Assembly (NCBI RefSeq): GCF_001424645.1
Contig: NZ_LMQR01000001.1
Span: 1,980,149 to 2,044,148, forward strand
Source of the DNA: Frigoribacterium sp. Leaf415
Lineage (GTDB): Bacteria; Actinomycetota; Actinomycetes; Actinomycetales; Microbacteriaceae
Reading direction: 5' to 3'
DNA: 64,000 nucleotides
Both the position numbers and the translations under genes were made by a program. A model generated the notes under the pieces. It was not told the origin of the DNA. It worked only from the letters and a program-made list of their open reading frames with translations, and did not search any database. Position 1 is the first letter of the stretch, and the number at the start of each line of letters is the position of its first letter. Shown here piece by piece: positions 36,646 to 44,679 of this stretch.

Positions 36646-38240
36646 GCCCGCAGCATGCCCGTCGTCACCAGTTCGCGGACCTGCGGCAGCAGTTCCGCCC
36701 GCAGCGCGGCCTCGTCCGCCCCGAGCAGCTGGGCCAGCGCGCCGACGATGGCGCCGACGCTGAGCTCGCCGTCGCAGGCACCGACCAGCGCGGACAGGGC
36801 CGTGCCCGAGTCGACCGTCCGGGCGAAGCCGCCGCCCTGTCGCAACGAGATGACCGTGGGGTCGTCGTTGCCGGGCCAGTAGTGTCGCTCCTCGGTCACG
36901 TCCCCCGCGACGACCAGCCGACGCGCGGCGAGCTGCACGTCGTCGAGGTCGCGCACCAGCTCGATGGCGTCGAGCGTGCCGAGCAGGTGGGCGCCGAGTC
37001 CGACGTCGTTCTGGCCGAGACCGCCGAGGAGGCGCTCCGTGCGCACCACGGGCAGGCTCGCGTCGTCCGCGGGTCGCCGCACCGTCAGGTAGCCGAAGCC
37101 GACCTCGACGACGCCCCGGGCCTCGAAGTCGCCGAGCCACGCCTCGTACAGGCGCTCGAAGTCCGCCGAGCCCGGTCGGGTGCCGCCGTCGCGGATCCAG
37201 GTCTCGGAATACGCGGTCGGGTCCTGCACCTCGCGCTCGACGACCCAGACGTCGACGGGCACGCCGCCCCGGGCCGCCCAGTCGGCGACCGAGTACGCAC
37301 CCCTCTTGCCGGCGACCGCACCCGCGCCTCCGGACTCCCAGTTGCCCAGCAGTTGCGCGACGCCGCCCGGCGCGAGGTGGCGGCCGAGGCCCTCGACGAC
37401 CGAGGCGACGAGATCGTCGCCGACCATGCCGCCGTCGCGGTACTCGTACTCGGGCACGCCCTCGGCCCGCGGCGTGATGACGAACGGCGGGTTCGAGACG
37501 ATGTGGTCGAAGGTCTCGCCTGCGACGGGCTCGAAGAGGCTGCCGAGGCGCAGCTCGATGCCGTCGACCAGGTTGAGCGCGGCGTTGAACGCGGCGTAGT
37601 CGAGGGCGCGCTGCGAGATGTCGGTGGCCACGACGTGCCGCGCGTGCCGGGCCGCGTGCAGGGCCTGGATGCCACAGCCCGTGCCGAGGTCGAGCGCCCG
37701 GTCGACCTGGCGCGAGATCATCAGGCCGGCGAGCGTGGCCGAGGCTCCCCCGACGCCGAGCACGTGGTCCTCGCGGAGAGCCCCCTCGACGACGAGCTCG
37801 CCGAGGTCGGAGGCGATCCACCAGCTCGCCTCGCCAAAGGCGTCGACGAAGGCGTAGGGGCGGAGGTCGACGAGCGCACGGACCGAGTCGCCCTCGCTCG
37901 CCACGAGCCCGAGGGCGACAGCACCCTCGGCACCCAGGGTCGGCAGGGCGTCGGCGACCGCGTCGAGGCCCTGCGGGTAGCCGAGCACGAACAGCGACGC
38001 GAGCGTGGCGGCCGGACGCACCGACTCGTCGCGCGCGGCGCTGCGGGCGAGGGCACGACGGGCGGCGACCCGCTCGCCGCGGAAGAGAGCGGCGCCGGCG
38101 TGCGAGCCCCAGGCGTCGGCACCCTGCAGCCGCTCGACCGTGAACCCGGACGACGCCAGGTCGGCCCTCAGCCGCGCGAGCAGCTCGGGATCGGTCGAGA
38201 GGTGGGGCGTCGAGGCGTCGGTCGGGGTCGTCGGAGGCAC
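36642..38240 (-). CDS. HemK/PrmC-like methyltransferase with extra N- and C-terminal domains
   Basis: A 532-residue protein. The central part is a class I methyltransferase: SAM loop ALDLGTGCGIQAL, acidic strand end VVATDISQRALDYAAFN, and the (N/D)PPF signature IVSNPPFVITP, the mark of amino- or N-methyltransferases acting on planar nitrogen (PrmC, RlmG, N6-adenine enzymes). About 150 residues before and 180 after are specific to this actinobacterial group (DUF7059/DUF7782-type). The target is unknown. The last codons and stop lie inside a 15-bp tandem repeat. The gene stands alone on the minus strand. Confidence 0.85.
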   Translation of the reverse strand: MPPTTPTDASTPHLSTDPELLARLRADLASSGFTVERLQGADAWGSHAGAALFRGERVAARRALARSAARDESVRPAATLASLFVLGYPQGLDAVADALPTLGAEGAVALGLVASEGDSVRALVDLRPYAFVDAFGEASWWIASDLGELVVEGALREDHVLGVGGASATLAGLMISRQVDRALDLGTGCGIQALHAARHARHVVATDISQRALDYAAFNAALNLVDGIELRLGSLFEPVAGETFDHIVSNPPFVITPRAEGVPEYEYRDGGMVGDDLVASVVEGLGRHLAPGGVAQLLGNWESGGAGAVAGKRGAYSVADWAARGGVPVDVWVVEREVQDPTAYSETWIRDGGTRPGSADFERLYEAWLGDFEARGVVEVGFGYLTVRRPADDASLPVVRTERLLGGLGQNDVGLGAHLLGTLDAIELVRDLDDVQLAARRLVVAGDVTEERHYWPGNDDPTVISLRQGGGFARTVDSGTALSALVGACDGELSVGAIVGALAQLLGADEAALRAELLPQVRELVTTGMLRA

Positions 38241-38289
38241 CCGACCATCATGGTGCAGGAGGCGCGGCGCCGGTCACCGGGGACGCCAC

Positions 38290-38320
38290 GGAGCCCCCGT
38301 CGAGGGTCGACGGGGGCTCC
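38290..38320 (-). terminator. perfect 14-bp hairpin after the DUF4190 gene
   Basis: GGAGCCCCCGTCGA and TCGACGGGGGCTCC are exact complements around a GGG loop. It begins 32 bp past the stop of the DUF4190 gene and ends 50 bp before the next minus-strand start. Confidence 0.75.
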
Positions 38321-38351
38321 GCCCGGAGCGGGCCGGTGGACGCGCGACGGG

Positions 38352-39317
38352 TCAGCTCGTGAAGACCACGTCGTCGTAGTCGAACGACGGGGACATCTGG
38401 AACACGATCTGGTCGGCGTCGGCCACCGAGAACACGATGCGGTAGGTGATGGTCTGGCCGGCCGGGACGACCGTCGTGGGCGAGCTCTCGATGTCGGAGT
38501 CGTAGACCTTGCTGGCCTCGACGCCGCCCGAGGTGGCCGTCTCGTAGGGCATCGGCTCGAAGTTCGCGTCGGTGCCGTTCTCGATCGTCACCGTGAAGAC
38601 CACCGAGGCCGCCTGGTCGGCGCCGCTCGAGTACTCGCCGGGCGTGTACGCCTCGGGCGCCGAGACCGTCACGGCGATGCCGTCGTCGTAGGTGAAGGTG
38701 TCGCCGAAGGCGTTGTTCTCGGCCGAGGCGTCGCTGTCGGCGGACCCGGAGTCACCCGAGTCGATCGAGCCGCTCGTCGGCAGGGAGTCGTTGACGGCCT
38801 GGACGGAGGCGAGCCCGATGACGAGTCCGACGATCACGACGGCGATGCCGATGAGCACGCCGACCCCCGACACGATCGTGCCGATGAGGGCGAGCATGCG
38901 CGCGCCCTTCTTCTTGACGAGCGCGATGATGCCGAGCACGAGACCGACGATCGCGAGGATCGCGCCGAACCCGATGAACGACAACAGCAGCCCGACGCCG
39001 CCGACGACGATCGAGGCGATGGCGAGCCCGTTGCCGCCCTGCGGCGACTGAGGGGCCTGGCCGTAGGCCGGCGCACCGGTCGGGGCGGCACCGTAGGGCG
39101 CCTGCTGGCCGCCGTAGGGCTGCTGCGACTGCGCACCGTAGGGCTGCTGGGGTGCTCCGTAGGCGGGCTGGGGTGCCGACGGCGGGGGCGTCGTGCCGTA
39201 CGCCGACTGCGGGGGCTGGGGTGCCGACGGCGGAGGCGTCTGGTCGCCGCGTCCGTTCTCGTCGCGGGGGTCACGGGGCTCGTCGGACGAACCGTAGGGC
39301 GGCTGCGGAGTGCTCAT
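38352..39317 (-). CDS. membrane protein with Pro/Gln/Tyr-rich N-terminus (DUF4190) and DUF4352-like domain
   Basis: A 321-residue protein in three parts. Residues 1-95 are a disordered Pro/Gln/Tyr-rich tail with repeated APQ-PYG-type units. Residues 97-170 form two to three membrane helices separated by the basic loop ALVKKKGARML (DUF4190 pattern). The remainder is outside the membrane: a Ser/Asp-rich linker, then a beta-sandwich of the DUF4352 type (VVFTVTIENGTDANFEP). The role is unknown; such proteins are common actinobacterial surface proteins. A terminator hairpin follows. Confidence 0.82.
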   Translation of the reverse strand: MSTPQPPYGSSDEPRDPRDENGRGDQTPPPSAPQPPQSAYGTTPPPSAPQPAYGAPQQPYGAQSQQPYGGQQAPYGAAPTGAPAYGQAPQSPQGGNGLAIASIVVGGVGLLLSFIGFGAILAIVGLVLGIIALVKKKGARMLALIGTIVSGVGVLIGIAVVIVGLVIGLASVQAVNDSLPTSGSIDSGDSGSADSDASAENNAFGDTFTYDDGIAVTVSAPEAYTPGEYSSGADQAASVVFTVTIENGTDANFEPMPYETATSGGVEASKVYDSDIESSPTTVVPAGQTITYRIVFSVADADQIVFQMSPSFDYDDVVFTS

Positions 39318-39446
39318 GGGGCAAGCATGTCGTGCCTTGGCGGTTCCGACGAGTCGAACAGGCTGTGCGACCCGTTTTCGTTACCGATCTGTCGTATTTG
39401 ATTCACCCCACGCAACCTCTCGCGGTCGCGCACACCCCGGCGGGGG

Positions 39447-39650
39447 TCAGGCGGTCAGCACCGAGATCTCGAACTCGCCGTACATGTGGGCGGCGTCGCG
39501 CAGGTGGTGCAGGGCCTCCTCGGCGTCGAGTCGCGAATGGTACGGACCCCGGGCCGGAGCTCCGGGCAGGGTGCGTGCGTAGGAGTACTGCAGGTACCAG
39601 ACCGGACGATCGTGTTCGTCGTGCTGAACGATGCTGACTGCGAGTGACAT
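39447..39650 (-). CDS. small hypothetical protein, 67 residues
   Basis: A short protein starting MSLAVSIVQHDEHDRPVWYL, with aromatic residues (WYLQYSYAR), a helix RLDAEEALHHLRDAA and a strand-like end EFEISVLTA. The alternation looks like a folded beta-alpha-beta mini-domain rather than random sequence, and third positions are G/C. I know no family for it. The ATG at 39648-39650 lacks a strong ribosome site. It lies 130 bp from the start of the DUF4190 gene on the same strand. Confidence 0.55.
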   Translation of the reverse strand: MSLAVSIVQHDEHDRPVWYLQYSYARTLPGAPARGPYHSRLDAEEALHHLRDAAHMYGEFEISVLTA

Positions 39651-39714
39651 GCCCGGATGCTACGACCGCCCCACCCCCGCCGCGCCCGCTCACAGCTGAT
39701 CCATCAGCTCGCCC

Positions 39715-39807
39715 GGGCCACCGCCGAGGCGAGACCCCAGGAAGTCGCCGAGACCCCTGGACGCGTCCTGGGGTCTCGGCGAGTTCGTGGGGTCTCGGCG
39801 GTGGCCC
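39715..39807. repeat. 93-bp imperfect inverted repeat
   Basis: The outer arms GGGCCACCGCC and GGCGGTGGCCC match exactly. Then, after a 4-nt bulge, CGAGACCCC and a second CGCCGAGACCCC pair with two copies of the complement (GGGGTCTCGGCG and GGGGTCTCG), with two mismatches in between, closing on the palindrome GGACGCGTCC. The structure is thus two nested direct repeats on each arm. It lies between the tRNA terminator and a small gene. Confidence 0.75.
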
Positions 39808-39829
39808 TTCAGCGGCGGGCGGCATACGA

Positions 39830-39859
39830 AAGGCCCGGGTCGTGGTCGACCCGGGCCTT
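39830..39859 (-). terminator. terminator hairpin of tRNA-Ala
   Basis: AAGGCCCGGGTCG and CGACCCGGGCCTT are exact complements over 13 bp around a 4-nt loop, starting 5 bp after the tRNA 3' CCA on the minus strand. Confidence 0.8.
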
Positions 39860-39863
39860 CGTG

Positions 39864-39939
39864 TGGTGGAGCTAAGGGGATTCGAACCCCTGACCTTCTC
39901 ATTGCGAACGAGACGCGCTACCAACTGCGCCATAGCCCC
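39864..39939 (-). tRNA. tRNA-Ala (anticodon CGC), CCA encoded
   Basis: On the minus strand the 76-nt sequence folds as a complete cloverleaf: acceptor GGGGCTA with TAGCTCC, D stem GCGC/GCGC, anticodon stem TCTCG/TGAGA with loop TTCGCAA (anticodon CGC, reading GCG), and T arm AGGGG-TTCGAAT-CCCCT. Discriminator A and the 3' CCA are encoded in the DNA. GCG is a heavily used Ala codon in this genome. No integrase or duplicated tRNA end is next to it. Confidence 0.97.
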
Positions 39940-40005
39940 AGAAACTGCTCTGCCACGATAGCACCTCGTCGACCGCCGGATGAACCCGGGCGGGCGCTCC
40001 GCGGG

Positions 40006-41052
40006 TCAGACGGCGCGACGGCGCTGCAGGGCCTCGTCGAGCGAGAAGTCCGACTGCGGCAGGTCGTCGATGATGCCCATGCGGGCGAAGCGACTCGGGG
40101 GGCGAGGGGGTGCGACCGGCTCGACCCGCGCCTCCTCGGCGGGGGCGGCGGGGGCCGCGGGCGCCGCGGCGGGCGCCGGAGGCGCGGCGACGGTCACCGG
40201 CGCGCGTCGCGTCGACTGCATCGCGGCCTCGGCCCGGGCGGCCTCGCGCAGGGCATCGTGCTGCGCGGCACGCAGCGACTCGACCGAGCGCCGGGAGTCC
40301 TGCTGCAACGCGGCCGCCGCGTCGTCGGCCGACGCGGCAGGGGCGGGACGCTGTCGCCCGCGCCGCAGGTAGAGGGGCTGCGGGACGGGCACGGGAGTCC
40401 ACAGCCGTGACTCGGCCGACGCCTCGTCGTCGCGGACGACGACGCCGTCACCCATGACGCCCGAGAAGTCCTTGAGCGGCTGCGCCACGGGGGCGACCAC
40501 GGCACGGCGTGCCCGGGCCTGCGACACGGCGGCCAGCTGCGTGAGCATCGCGACCGCACCGCCGCCGAAGACGAGACCGGCGACGACGAGCACCCAGGAC
40601 GACGTCACGCCGGTGGCGACGCCCGCGACCACGGCGACCACGCTCAGGACGAGCACCACCGTCGAGACCAGGCGGGAGCGTCGGAGCCGACGGGCGGCGA
40701 GGGCGGGGTCGCGGTCGGCGGCACGCAACACGGGGGCGGCCGCGGCGAGCTCGCGTGTGACGGCACGCTGCCGCGCCGCCTCGTGCGCACGCCTCAGGGC
40801 CTCGCGCCGCGCCTCCTCGTGTCGCAGGATCTTCTGCGCGTCGGCGACCGAGCGGGCGTTCGCCTCGATGCGCACCTCGTCCGGCACCTCGGCCGTCTGG
40901 GCGAGGATGCGCAGGGTCTGCTGCAGCCGCACGGCGTTGCGTTCGGTCGCGAGGTACTCGCGTCGACGCTGCCAGGTGGGCACGAGGTAGACGAGCCAGA
41001 GCGCGGCGACGAGAGCGAGGACGACGCCTCCACCCCACGACTCGATGTTCAT
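40006..41052 (-). CDS. membrane protein of unknown function, 348 residues
   Basis: The protein opens MNIESWGGGVVLALVAALWL, one membrane helix, followed by a basic helix-rich stretch (about residues 30-115, many Arg/Ala/Glu, coiled-coil-like), a hairpin of two membrane helices (about 125-175), and a long disordered Pro/Ala-rich tail ending in a conserved-looking acidic/basic end (MGIIDDLPQSDFSLDEALQR). The ATG at 41050-41052 is chosen because the hydrophobic helix begins there; upstream frame is not coding-like. It lies downstream of galU and the GNAT gene on the same strand, a neighbourhood common in Microbacteriaceae. Function unknown. Confidence 0.78.
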   Translation of the reverse strand: MNIESWGGGVVLALVAALWLVYLVPTWQRRREYLATERNAVRLQQTLRILAQTAEVPDEVRIEANARSVADAQKILRHEEARREALRRAHEAARQRAVTRELAAAAPVLRAADRDPALAARRLRRSRLVSTVVLVLSVVAVVAGVATGVTSSWVLVVAGLVFGGGAVAMLTQLAAVSQARARRAVVAPVAQPLKDFSGVMGDGVVVRDDEASAESRLWTPVPVPQPLYLRRGRQRPAPAASADDAAAALQQDSRRSVESLRAAQHDALREAARAEAAMQSTRRAPVTVAAPPAPAAAPAAPAAPAEEARVEPVAPPRPPSRFARMGIIDDLPQSDFSLDEALQRRRAV

Positions 41053-41167
41053 GGTGACCAAGGTATGAGCGGGCGGGCCCCGGAGGCCGCTGATCGACAG
41101 GTGTGTCCGCGTGTCGCGGGACGGATCCGCCTCGCGGCCCGACGGACGACCCGAGCGGGCGGAGTCG

Positions 41168-41815
41168 CTACAGCGGCAGCGTGCGCCCGGCCTCGGCCAG
41201 CGCGTCGGCCGGCACGCTGCCCTGCCCGAGCGGCACGGTGCCCGTGGTCCAACGACGGAGGACCCCCTCGGGCACCTCCTCGGCGACCAGCGCGAAGCAG
41301 AAGTGGTCGCGCCACGACCCGTTGATGTGGATGTAGCGCCGTCGCAGACCCTCGTAGCGGAAGCCCAGCTTCTCGACGACGCGCAGGCTGGGGGCGTTCT
41401 CGGGCCGGATGCAGATCTCCATGCGGTGGAGGCCCAGGGCACGGAAGCAGTGGTCGGTCGCGAGTGCCACCGCGATCGGGGTCGCGTTGTGGCCCGCCGC
41501 GGCCTGGGTGACCCAGTAACCGATGGTGGCCGAGCCGAGCGAGCCGTAGGCGATGCCCGAGACGTTGAGCTGGCCGACGAACCGGCCGTCGAGCTCGATG
41601 GCGAACGGCAGACCGAGCCCCGCCCGGGCGTTGGTCTGCAGCGAGCGGATGCTGCCGCGCACGTCGTGGCTGGTGAAGCCGTTCGGGTTGGTGGCCTCCC
41701 ACTGCCGCAGCCACGACCTGTTCTCCATCAGGGCCTGGTCGAGGTCGCGGGTGTCACGAAGACGGAGGGGGCGGATGGTCACCGCCCCCTCCGTCAGCGT
41801 GGGGATGTTCGTCAC
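41168..41815 (-). CDS. GNAT N-acetyltransferase (RimJ/RimL type)
   Basis: A 215-residue acetyltransferase. The acetyl-CoA region is read in GYWVTQAAAGHNATPIAVAL, followed by the RimJ-like block HRMEICIRPENAPSLRVVEK and LGFRYEGLRRRYIHINGSWR. The family acetylates N-termini of ribosomal proteins or small amines; the substrate here is not known. The start is a GTG at 41813-41815, 17 bp after the galU stop, so it belongs to the galU operon. No strong ribosome site is visible. Confidence 0.9.
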   Translation of the reverse strand: MTNIPTLTEGAVTIRPLRLRDTRDLDQALMENRSWLRQWEATNPNGFTSHDVRGSIRSLQTNARAGLGLPFAIELDGRFVGQLNVSGIAYGSLGSATIGYWVTQAAAGHNATPIAVALATDHCFRALGLHRMEICIRPENAPSLRVVEKLGFRYEGLRRRYIHINGSWRDHFCFALVAEEVPEGVLRRWTTGTVPLGQGSVPADALAEAGRTLPL

Positions 41816-41831
41816 GGAACGTGTCGCCTGC

Positions 41832-42728
41832 TTACTTCTCGAGCCCGGCGGTGAACTCTTGCAACCACGGGCGCAGTTCGCCACCGATGTCGTCCCGGTC
41901 GGAGGCGAGCTGCACGATGGCCTTGATGTAGTCGAGCTTGTCACCGGTGTCGTAGCGACGACCTTGGAACACGACGCCGTACACGCCGCCGGTCCACTCC
42001 TCGGCGCCGGCCATCTTCATCAGGGCGTCGGTCAGCTGGATCTCGCCGCCCTTGCCCGGCTCCTGCTTCTCGAGGACGTCGAAGACCTCGGGGCGGATGA
42101 CGTAGCGACCGATGATCGCCAGGTTCGAGGGCGACTCGCCCTGCGCGGGCTTCTCGACGAGGCCGGTGACCTTGACGACGTCGTCCTCGTCGGTCTTCTC
42201 GACCGTGGCGATGCCGTAGAGGTGGGTCTGCGAGGGGTCGACCTCGAGCAGGGCGATCACGGTGGCGTTCTTCTGCCCCTGCACCTCGACCATGCGCGTC
42301 AGCAGCGGGTCGCGGGCGTCGATGATGTCGTCACCGAGCAGGACGGCGAACGGCTCGCGTCCGACGTGCATCTTGGCGCGGAGCACCGCGTGGCCGAGGC
42401 CGAGCGGGTCGCCCTGACGCACGTAGTGCATGTCGGCGAGGTCGGTCGACTGGTTGACCTTGGCGAGCTTGTCGTGGTCGCCCTTCTTCTTCAGCGTCTC
42501 TTCGAGCTCGCTGACGTGGTCGAAGTGGTTCTCGAGCGCGTTCTTGTTGCGGCCCGTGATCATCAGCACGTCGGTGAGGCCGGCACTGACGGCCTCCTCG
42601 ACGACGTACTGGATCGCCGGCTTGTCGACGACCGGCAGCATCTCCTTCGGCATTGCTTTCGTGGCGGGCAGGAATCGTGTCCCCAGGCCCGCGGCGGGAA
42701 TGACTGCTTTAGAAATCGTGAAGCCCAT
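41832..42728 (-). CDS. galU: UTP--glucose-1-phosphate uridylyltransferase
   Basis: A 298-residue nucleotidyltransferase making UDP-glucose for cell-envelope glycans and trehalose. The nucleotide loop is VIPAAGLGTRFLPATKAMPK; further marks are GLGHAVLRAK, LLGDDIID and the sugar-site block GLVEKP. The start is taken as the ATG giving MGFTISK; an in-frame ATG six codons upstream (42744-42746) is also possible. It is divergent from the 5-formyltetrahydrofolate cyclo-ligase gene with 66 bp between them, where a minus-strand -10-like TATTAA is visible. Confidence 0.95.
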   Translation of the reverse strand: MGFTISKAVIPAAGLGTRFLPATKAMPKEMLPVVDKPAIQYVVEEAVSAGLTDVLMITGRNKNALENHFDHVSELEETLKKKGDHDKLAKVNQSTDLADMHYVRQGDPLGLGHAVLRAKMHVGREPFAVLLGDDIIDARDPLLTRMVEVQGQKNATVIALLEVDPSQTHLYGIATVEKTDEDDVVKVTGLVEKPAQGESPSNLAIIGRYVIRPEVFDVLEKQEPGKGGEIQLTDALMKMAGAEEWTGGVYGVVFQGRRYDTGDKLDYIKAIVQLASDRDDIGGELRPWLQEFTAGLEK

Positions 42729-42794
42729 GCGGGTCAGCGTATCCATCCCCGACGTTTCGCGGAGGTTAATAGTCGGACGGTTAAGCTCGACGTC

Positions 42795-43373
42795 ATGACT
42801 GACGACGTCGGCAACGCCAAACGCGCCCTGCGAGCCGAGATCCGCCAGAAGCGTCGCACCCTGGGTGCGCACGAGAGGGAACAGACCACCGAGGGCATCA
42901 CCCGGCACCTCACCGACCTCGCCACGGGCCTGTCGGTGCGGTCGATCGCGGCCTACCTGTCGACCGACGTCGAGCCGAACACGCGTCCGTTCCTCAACTG
43001 GGCCTTCGCGAACGGCATCCGCGTGCTCTTCCCGATCACCCGGGCAGACGGCCTGCTCGACTGGGCGGTGGGCGACGGCGAGAGCGAGACCCGCGGCCTG
43101 TTCGACCTGCCCGAGCCCGTCGGCGAGGTGCTCAGCCCGATGGCGGTCAACGACGTCGACCTGATCGTCGTGCCCGCGGCGTCGATCGACCACGGCGGCA
43201 TGCGCATGGGCTGGGGCCGGGGCTACTTCGACAAGACCCTCGGCTCGATGGAGCGCCGCCCGCCCGTCTATGCTGTGGTGTTCGACCCCGAGTACGTCGA
43301 GTCGGTGCCCCGAGAGCGGCACGACCAGCCCGTCGACGGTGTCGTCACCCCCTCCGGCATCCACGAGTTCTAG
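42795..43373 (+). CDS. 5-formyltetrahydrofolate cyclo-ligase
   Basis: A 192-residue ATP-dependent enzyme converting 5-formyl-THF to 5,10-methenyl-THF. The family signature GGMRMGWGRGYFDKTL near the C-terminal third is intact, and the N-terminal Arg/Lys-rich helix (KRALRAEIRQKRRTL) binds ATP in known members. The ATG at 42795 fits the conserved start; the frame runs upstream through galU antisense without meaning. An FmdB-type gene follows 26 bp downstream and mscL after that, probably one transcription unit. Confidence 0.95.
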   Translation: MTDDVGNAKRALRAEIRQKRRTLGAHEREQTTEGITRHLTDLATGLSVRSIAAYLSTDVEPNTRPFLNWAFANGIRVLFPITRADGLLDWAVGDGESETRGLFDLPEPVGEVLSPMAVNDVDLIVVPAASIDHGGMRMGWGRGYFDKTLGSMERRPPVYAVVFDPEYVESVPRERHDQPVDGVVTPSGIHEF

Positions 43374-43399
43374 ACTCGCCTTCCCTCAGGAGCGCCTCC

Positions 43400-43807
43400 G
43401 TGCCCACCTACTCGTACCGCTGCACCGAGTGCGACAACGCCTTCGACATCGTGCAGTCGTTCACCGACGACACCCTCACGGTCTGCCCGGTCTGCGAGGG
43501 CAAGCTGCGCAAGGTCTTCAGCCCCGTCGGCGTGACCTTCAACGGGTCGGGCTTCTACCGCACCGACTCGCGCTCGAAGGGCACGTCGGGCTCGGGGTCG
43601 TCCGGCTCGGGCGACAAGGCGTCGTCGTCCGGCTCGTCCGAGAAGAGCTCAGGAGGCGCGAGCGGCTCGTCCACGTCCGGTGCGTCGGGCAGCGGGTCGG
43701 GTTCGTCCACGTCCGGCAGCGGCTCGTCCGGCTCCGGCTCGTCCGGCTCGTCCGGCTCCGGCTCGTCCGGCTCCGGCTCGTCGGGCGGTTCCTCCAGCTC
43801 GTCCTGA
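43400..43807 (+). CDS. FmdB-family zinc-ribbon protein with Gly/Ser tail
   Basis: A 135-residue protein. Residues 1-50 are the FmdB/CxxC_CxxC_SSSS regulatory-type zinc ribbon (YRCTECDNAF and TVCPVCEGKL supply four Cys). After GFYRTDSR come about 80 residues made almost only of Gly and Ser with a few Thr/Lys. The tail is unusually long and is encoded by a repetitive tract of TCCGGCTCG units, prone to slippage. The start is GTG at 43400. The family name comes from a proposed regulator of formamidase genes; its general role is unknown. Confidence 0.9.
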   Translation: MPTYSYRCTECDNAFDIVQSFTDDTLTVCPVCEGKLRKVFSPVGVTFNGSGFYRTDSRSKGTSGSGSSGSGDKASSSGSSEKSSGGASGSSTSGASGSGSGSSTSGSGSSGSGSSGSSGSGSSGSGSSGGSSSSS

Positions 43808-43901
43808 CCGGGCCGAGGCGACCGACGGGATCACCCGAGCGCGCCTCCGTGGTTTGCTGGTCCTCGAGAACCTCATCTCGTCGGATCAGAAGGAGTCGCC
43901 C

Positions 43902-44396
43902 ATGAAGGGTTTCAAAGAGTTCATCCTGCGCGGCAACGTCATCGACCTCGCCGTCGCGGTCGTCATCGGTGCGGCCTTCACGGCCATCGTGACGTCGCTC
44001 GTGACCAACGTGTTCAACCCGCTGATCGGTGCCGCGTTCAACGCGACCATGCTCGACGAGGCGCTCATCGTGACGATCCCCACTCTCAGCGGCGGCGAAG
44101 CCCAGCTGAAGTTCGGCGCCGTGATCGGGTCCGCGATCCAGTTCCTGATCATCGCGGCCGTCGTCTACTTCGTGCTCGTGCTGCCGGTGAACAACCTGCT
44201 GAAACGCACCTTCGCCAAGCAGAAGGCGGAGGAGACCCCGGCCGACGTCCCGCCGACCGACGTCGAGCTGCTCAGCGAGATCCGCGACCTGCTGCGAGCC
44301 CAGGCCGCACCCGCCGTCGGCAGCGGCTCGCACGCCGCGCCCGTGCTCGAGTCGCGCGACCCGCACAGCGAGAACGGCCCGCTCGGCAGCCGCTGA
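43902..44396 (+). CDS. mscL: large-conductance mechanosensitive channel
   Basis: A 164-residue channel that opens under membrane tension on hypo-osmotic shock. The N-terminus MKGFKEFILRGNVIDLAVAV is the classic MscL start with the pore helix, and a second helix IQFLIIAAVVYFVLVLPVNN follows. A charged C-terminal helix (PPTDVELLSEIRDLLRAQ) and a 30-residue polar tail complete it. AGAAGGAG precedes the ATG at 43902. An 18-bp perfect hairpin follows the stop. Confidence 0.96.
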   Translation: MKGFKEFILRGNVIDLAVAVVIGAAFTAIVTSLVTNVFNPLIGAAFNATMLDEALIVTIPTLSGGEAQLKFGAVIGSAIQFLIIAAVVYFVLVLPVNNLLKRTFAKQKAEETPADVPPTDVELLSEIRDLLRAQAAPAVGSGSHAAPVLESRDPHSENGPLGSR

Positions 44397-44402
44397 GACC
44401 AC

Positions 44403-44446
44403 CACGACGAACCCGCCACGGAAGATCTCGTGGCGGGTTCGTCGTG
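44403..44446. terminator. perfect 18-bp hairpin between convergent mscL and minus-strand genes
   Basis: CACGACGAACCCGCCACG and CGTGGCGGGTTCGTCGTG are exact complements around an 8-nt loop. It lies 6 bp after the mscL stop and 17 bp beyond the stop of the small minus-strand gene, so it can end both transcripts. Confidence 0.85.
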
Positions 44447-44463
44447 TCACGGGGAGCGACGAC

Positions 44464-44679
44464 TCAGCCCCAATGGGGTGGGACGTCGGCACGCAGCCGC
44501 TGGTCGTTCTCGCTCGACCCCTGCCGACCGGGTTCGGGCGCGGGTGTCGGGTCGCTGCCCGGCACCGGGTCGGTGGTCACGCGACGCCCGGCCCGTCGAC
44601 GCACCACCAGGGGGCGCTGCTCGACCGCCTCGAGCTCGTGAGGGGCGTCGCCGCCGGACGCCGAGCCTCGTGGGGTCAT
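44464..44679 (-). CDS. 71-residue protein coupled to the helicase-like gene
   Basis: Its ATG overlaps the stop of the helicase-like gene by 4 bp (ATGA), strong evidence that it is translated and functionally linked. The protein has a basic middle (PLVVRRRAGRRVTTDP), a Pro/Asp linker, and ends SSENDQRLRADVPPHWG. The last dozen residues look like a conserved short motif. No known domain. A shared terminator hairpin follows. It could be an accessory or docking peptide for the upstream protein; that is inference from coupling. Confidence 0.75.
   Translation of the reverse strand: MTPRGSASGGDAPHELEAVEQRPLVVRRRAGRRVTTDPVPGSDPTPAPEPGRQGSSENDQRLRADVPPHWG

Noticed and set aside
39864..39939. tRNA-Ala as an integration site of a mobile island
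   Set aside because: No integrase gene and no repeated tRNA 3' fragment are visible on either side within the window.
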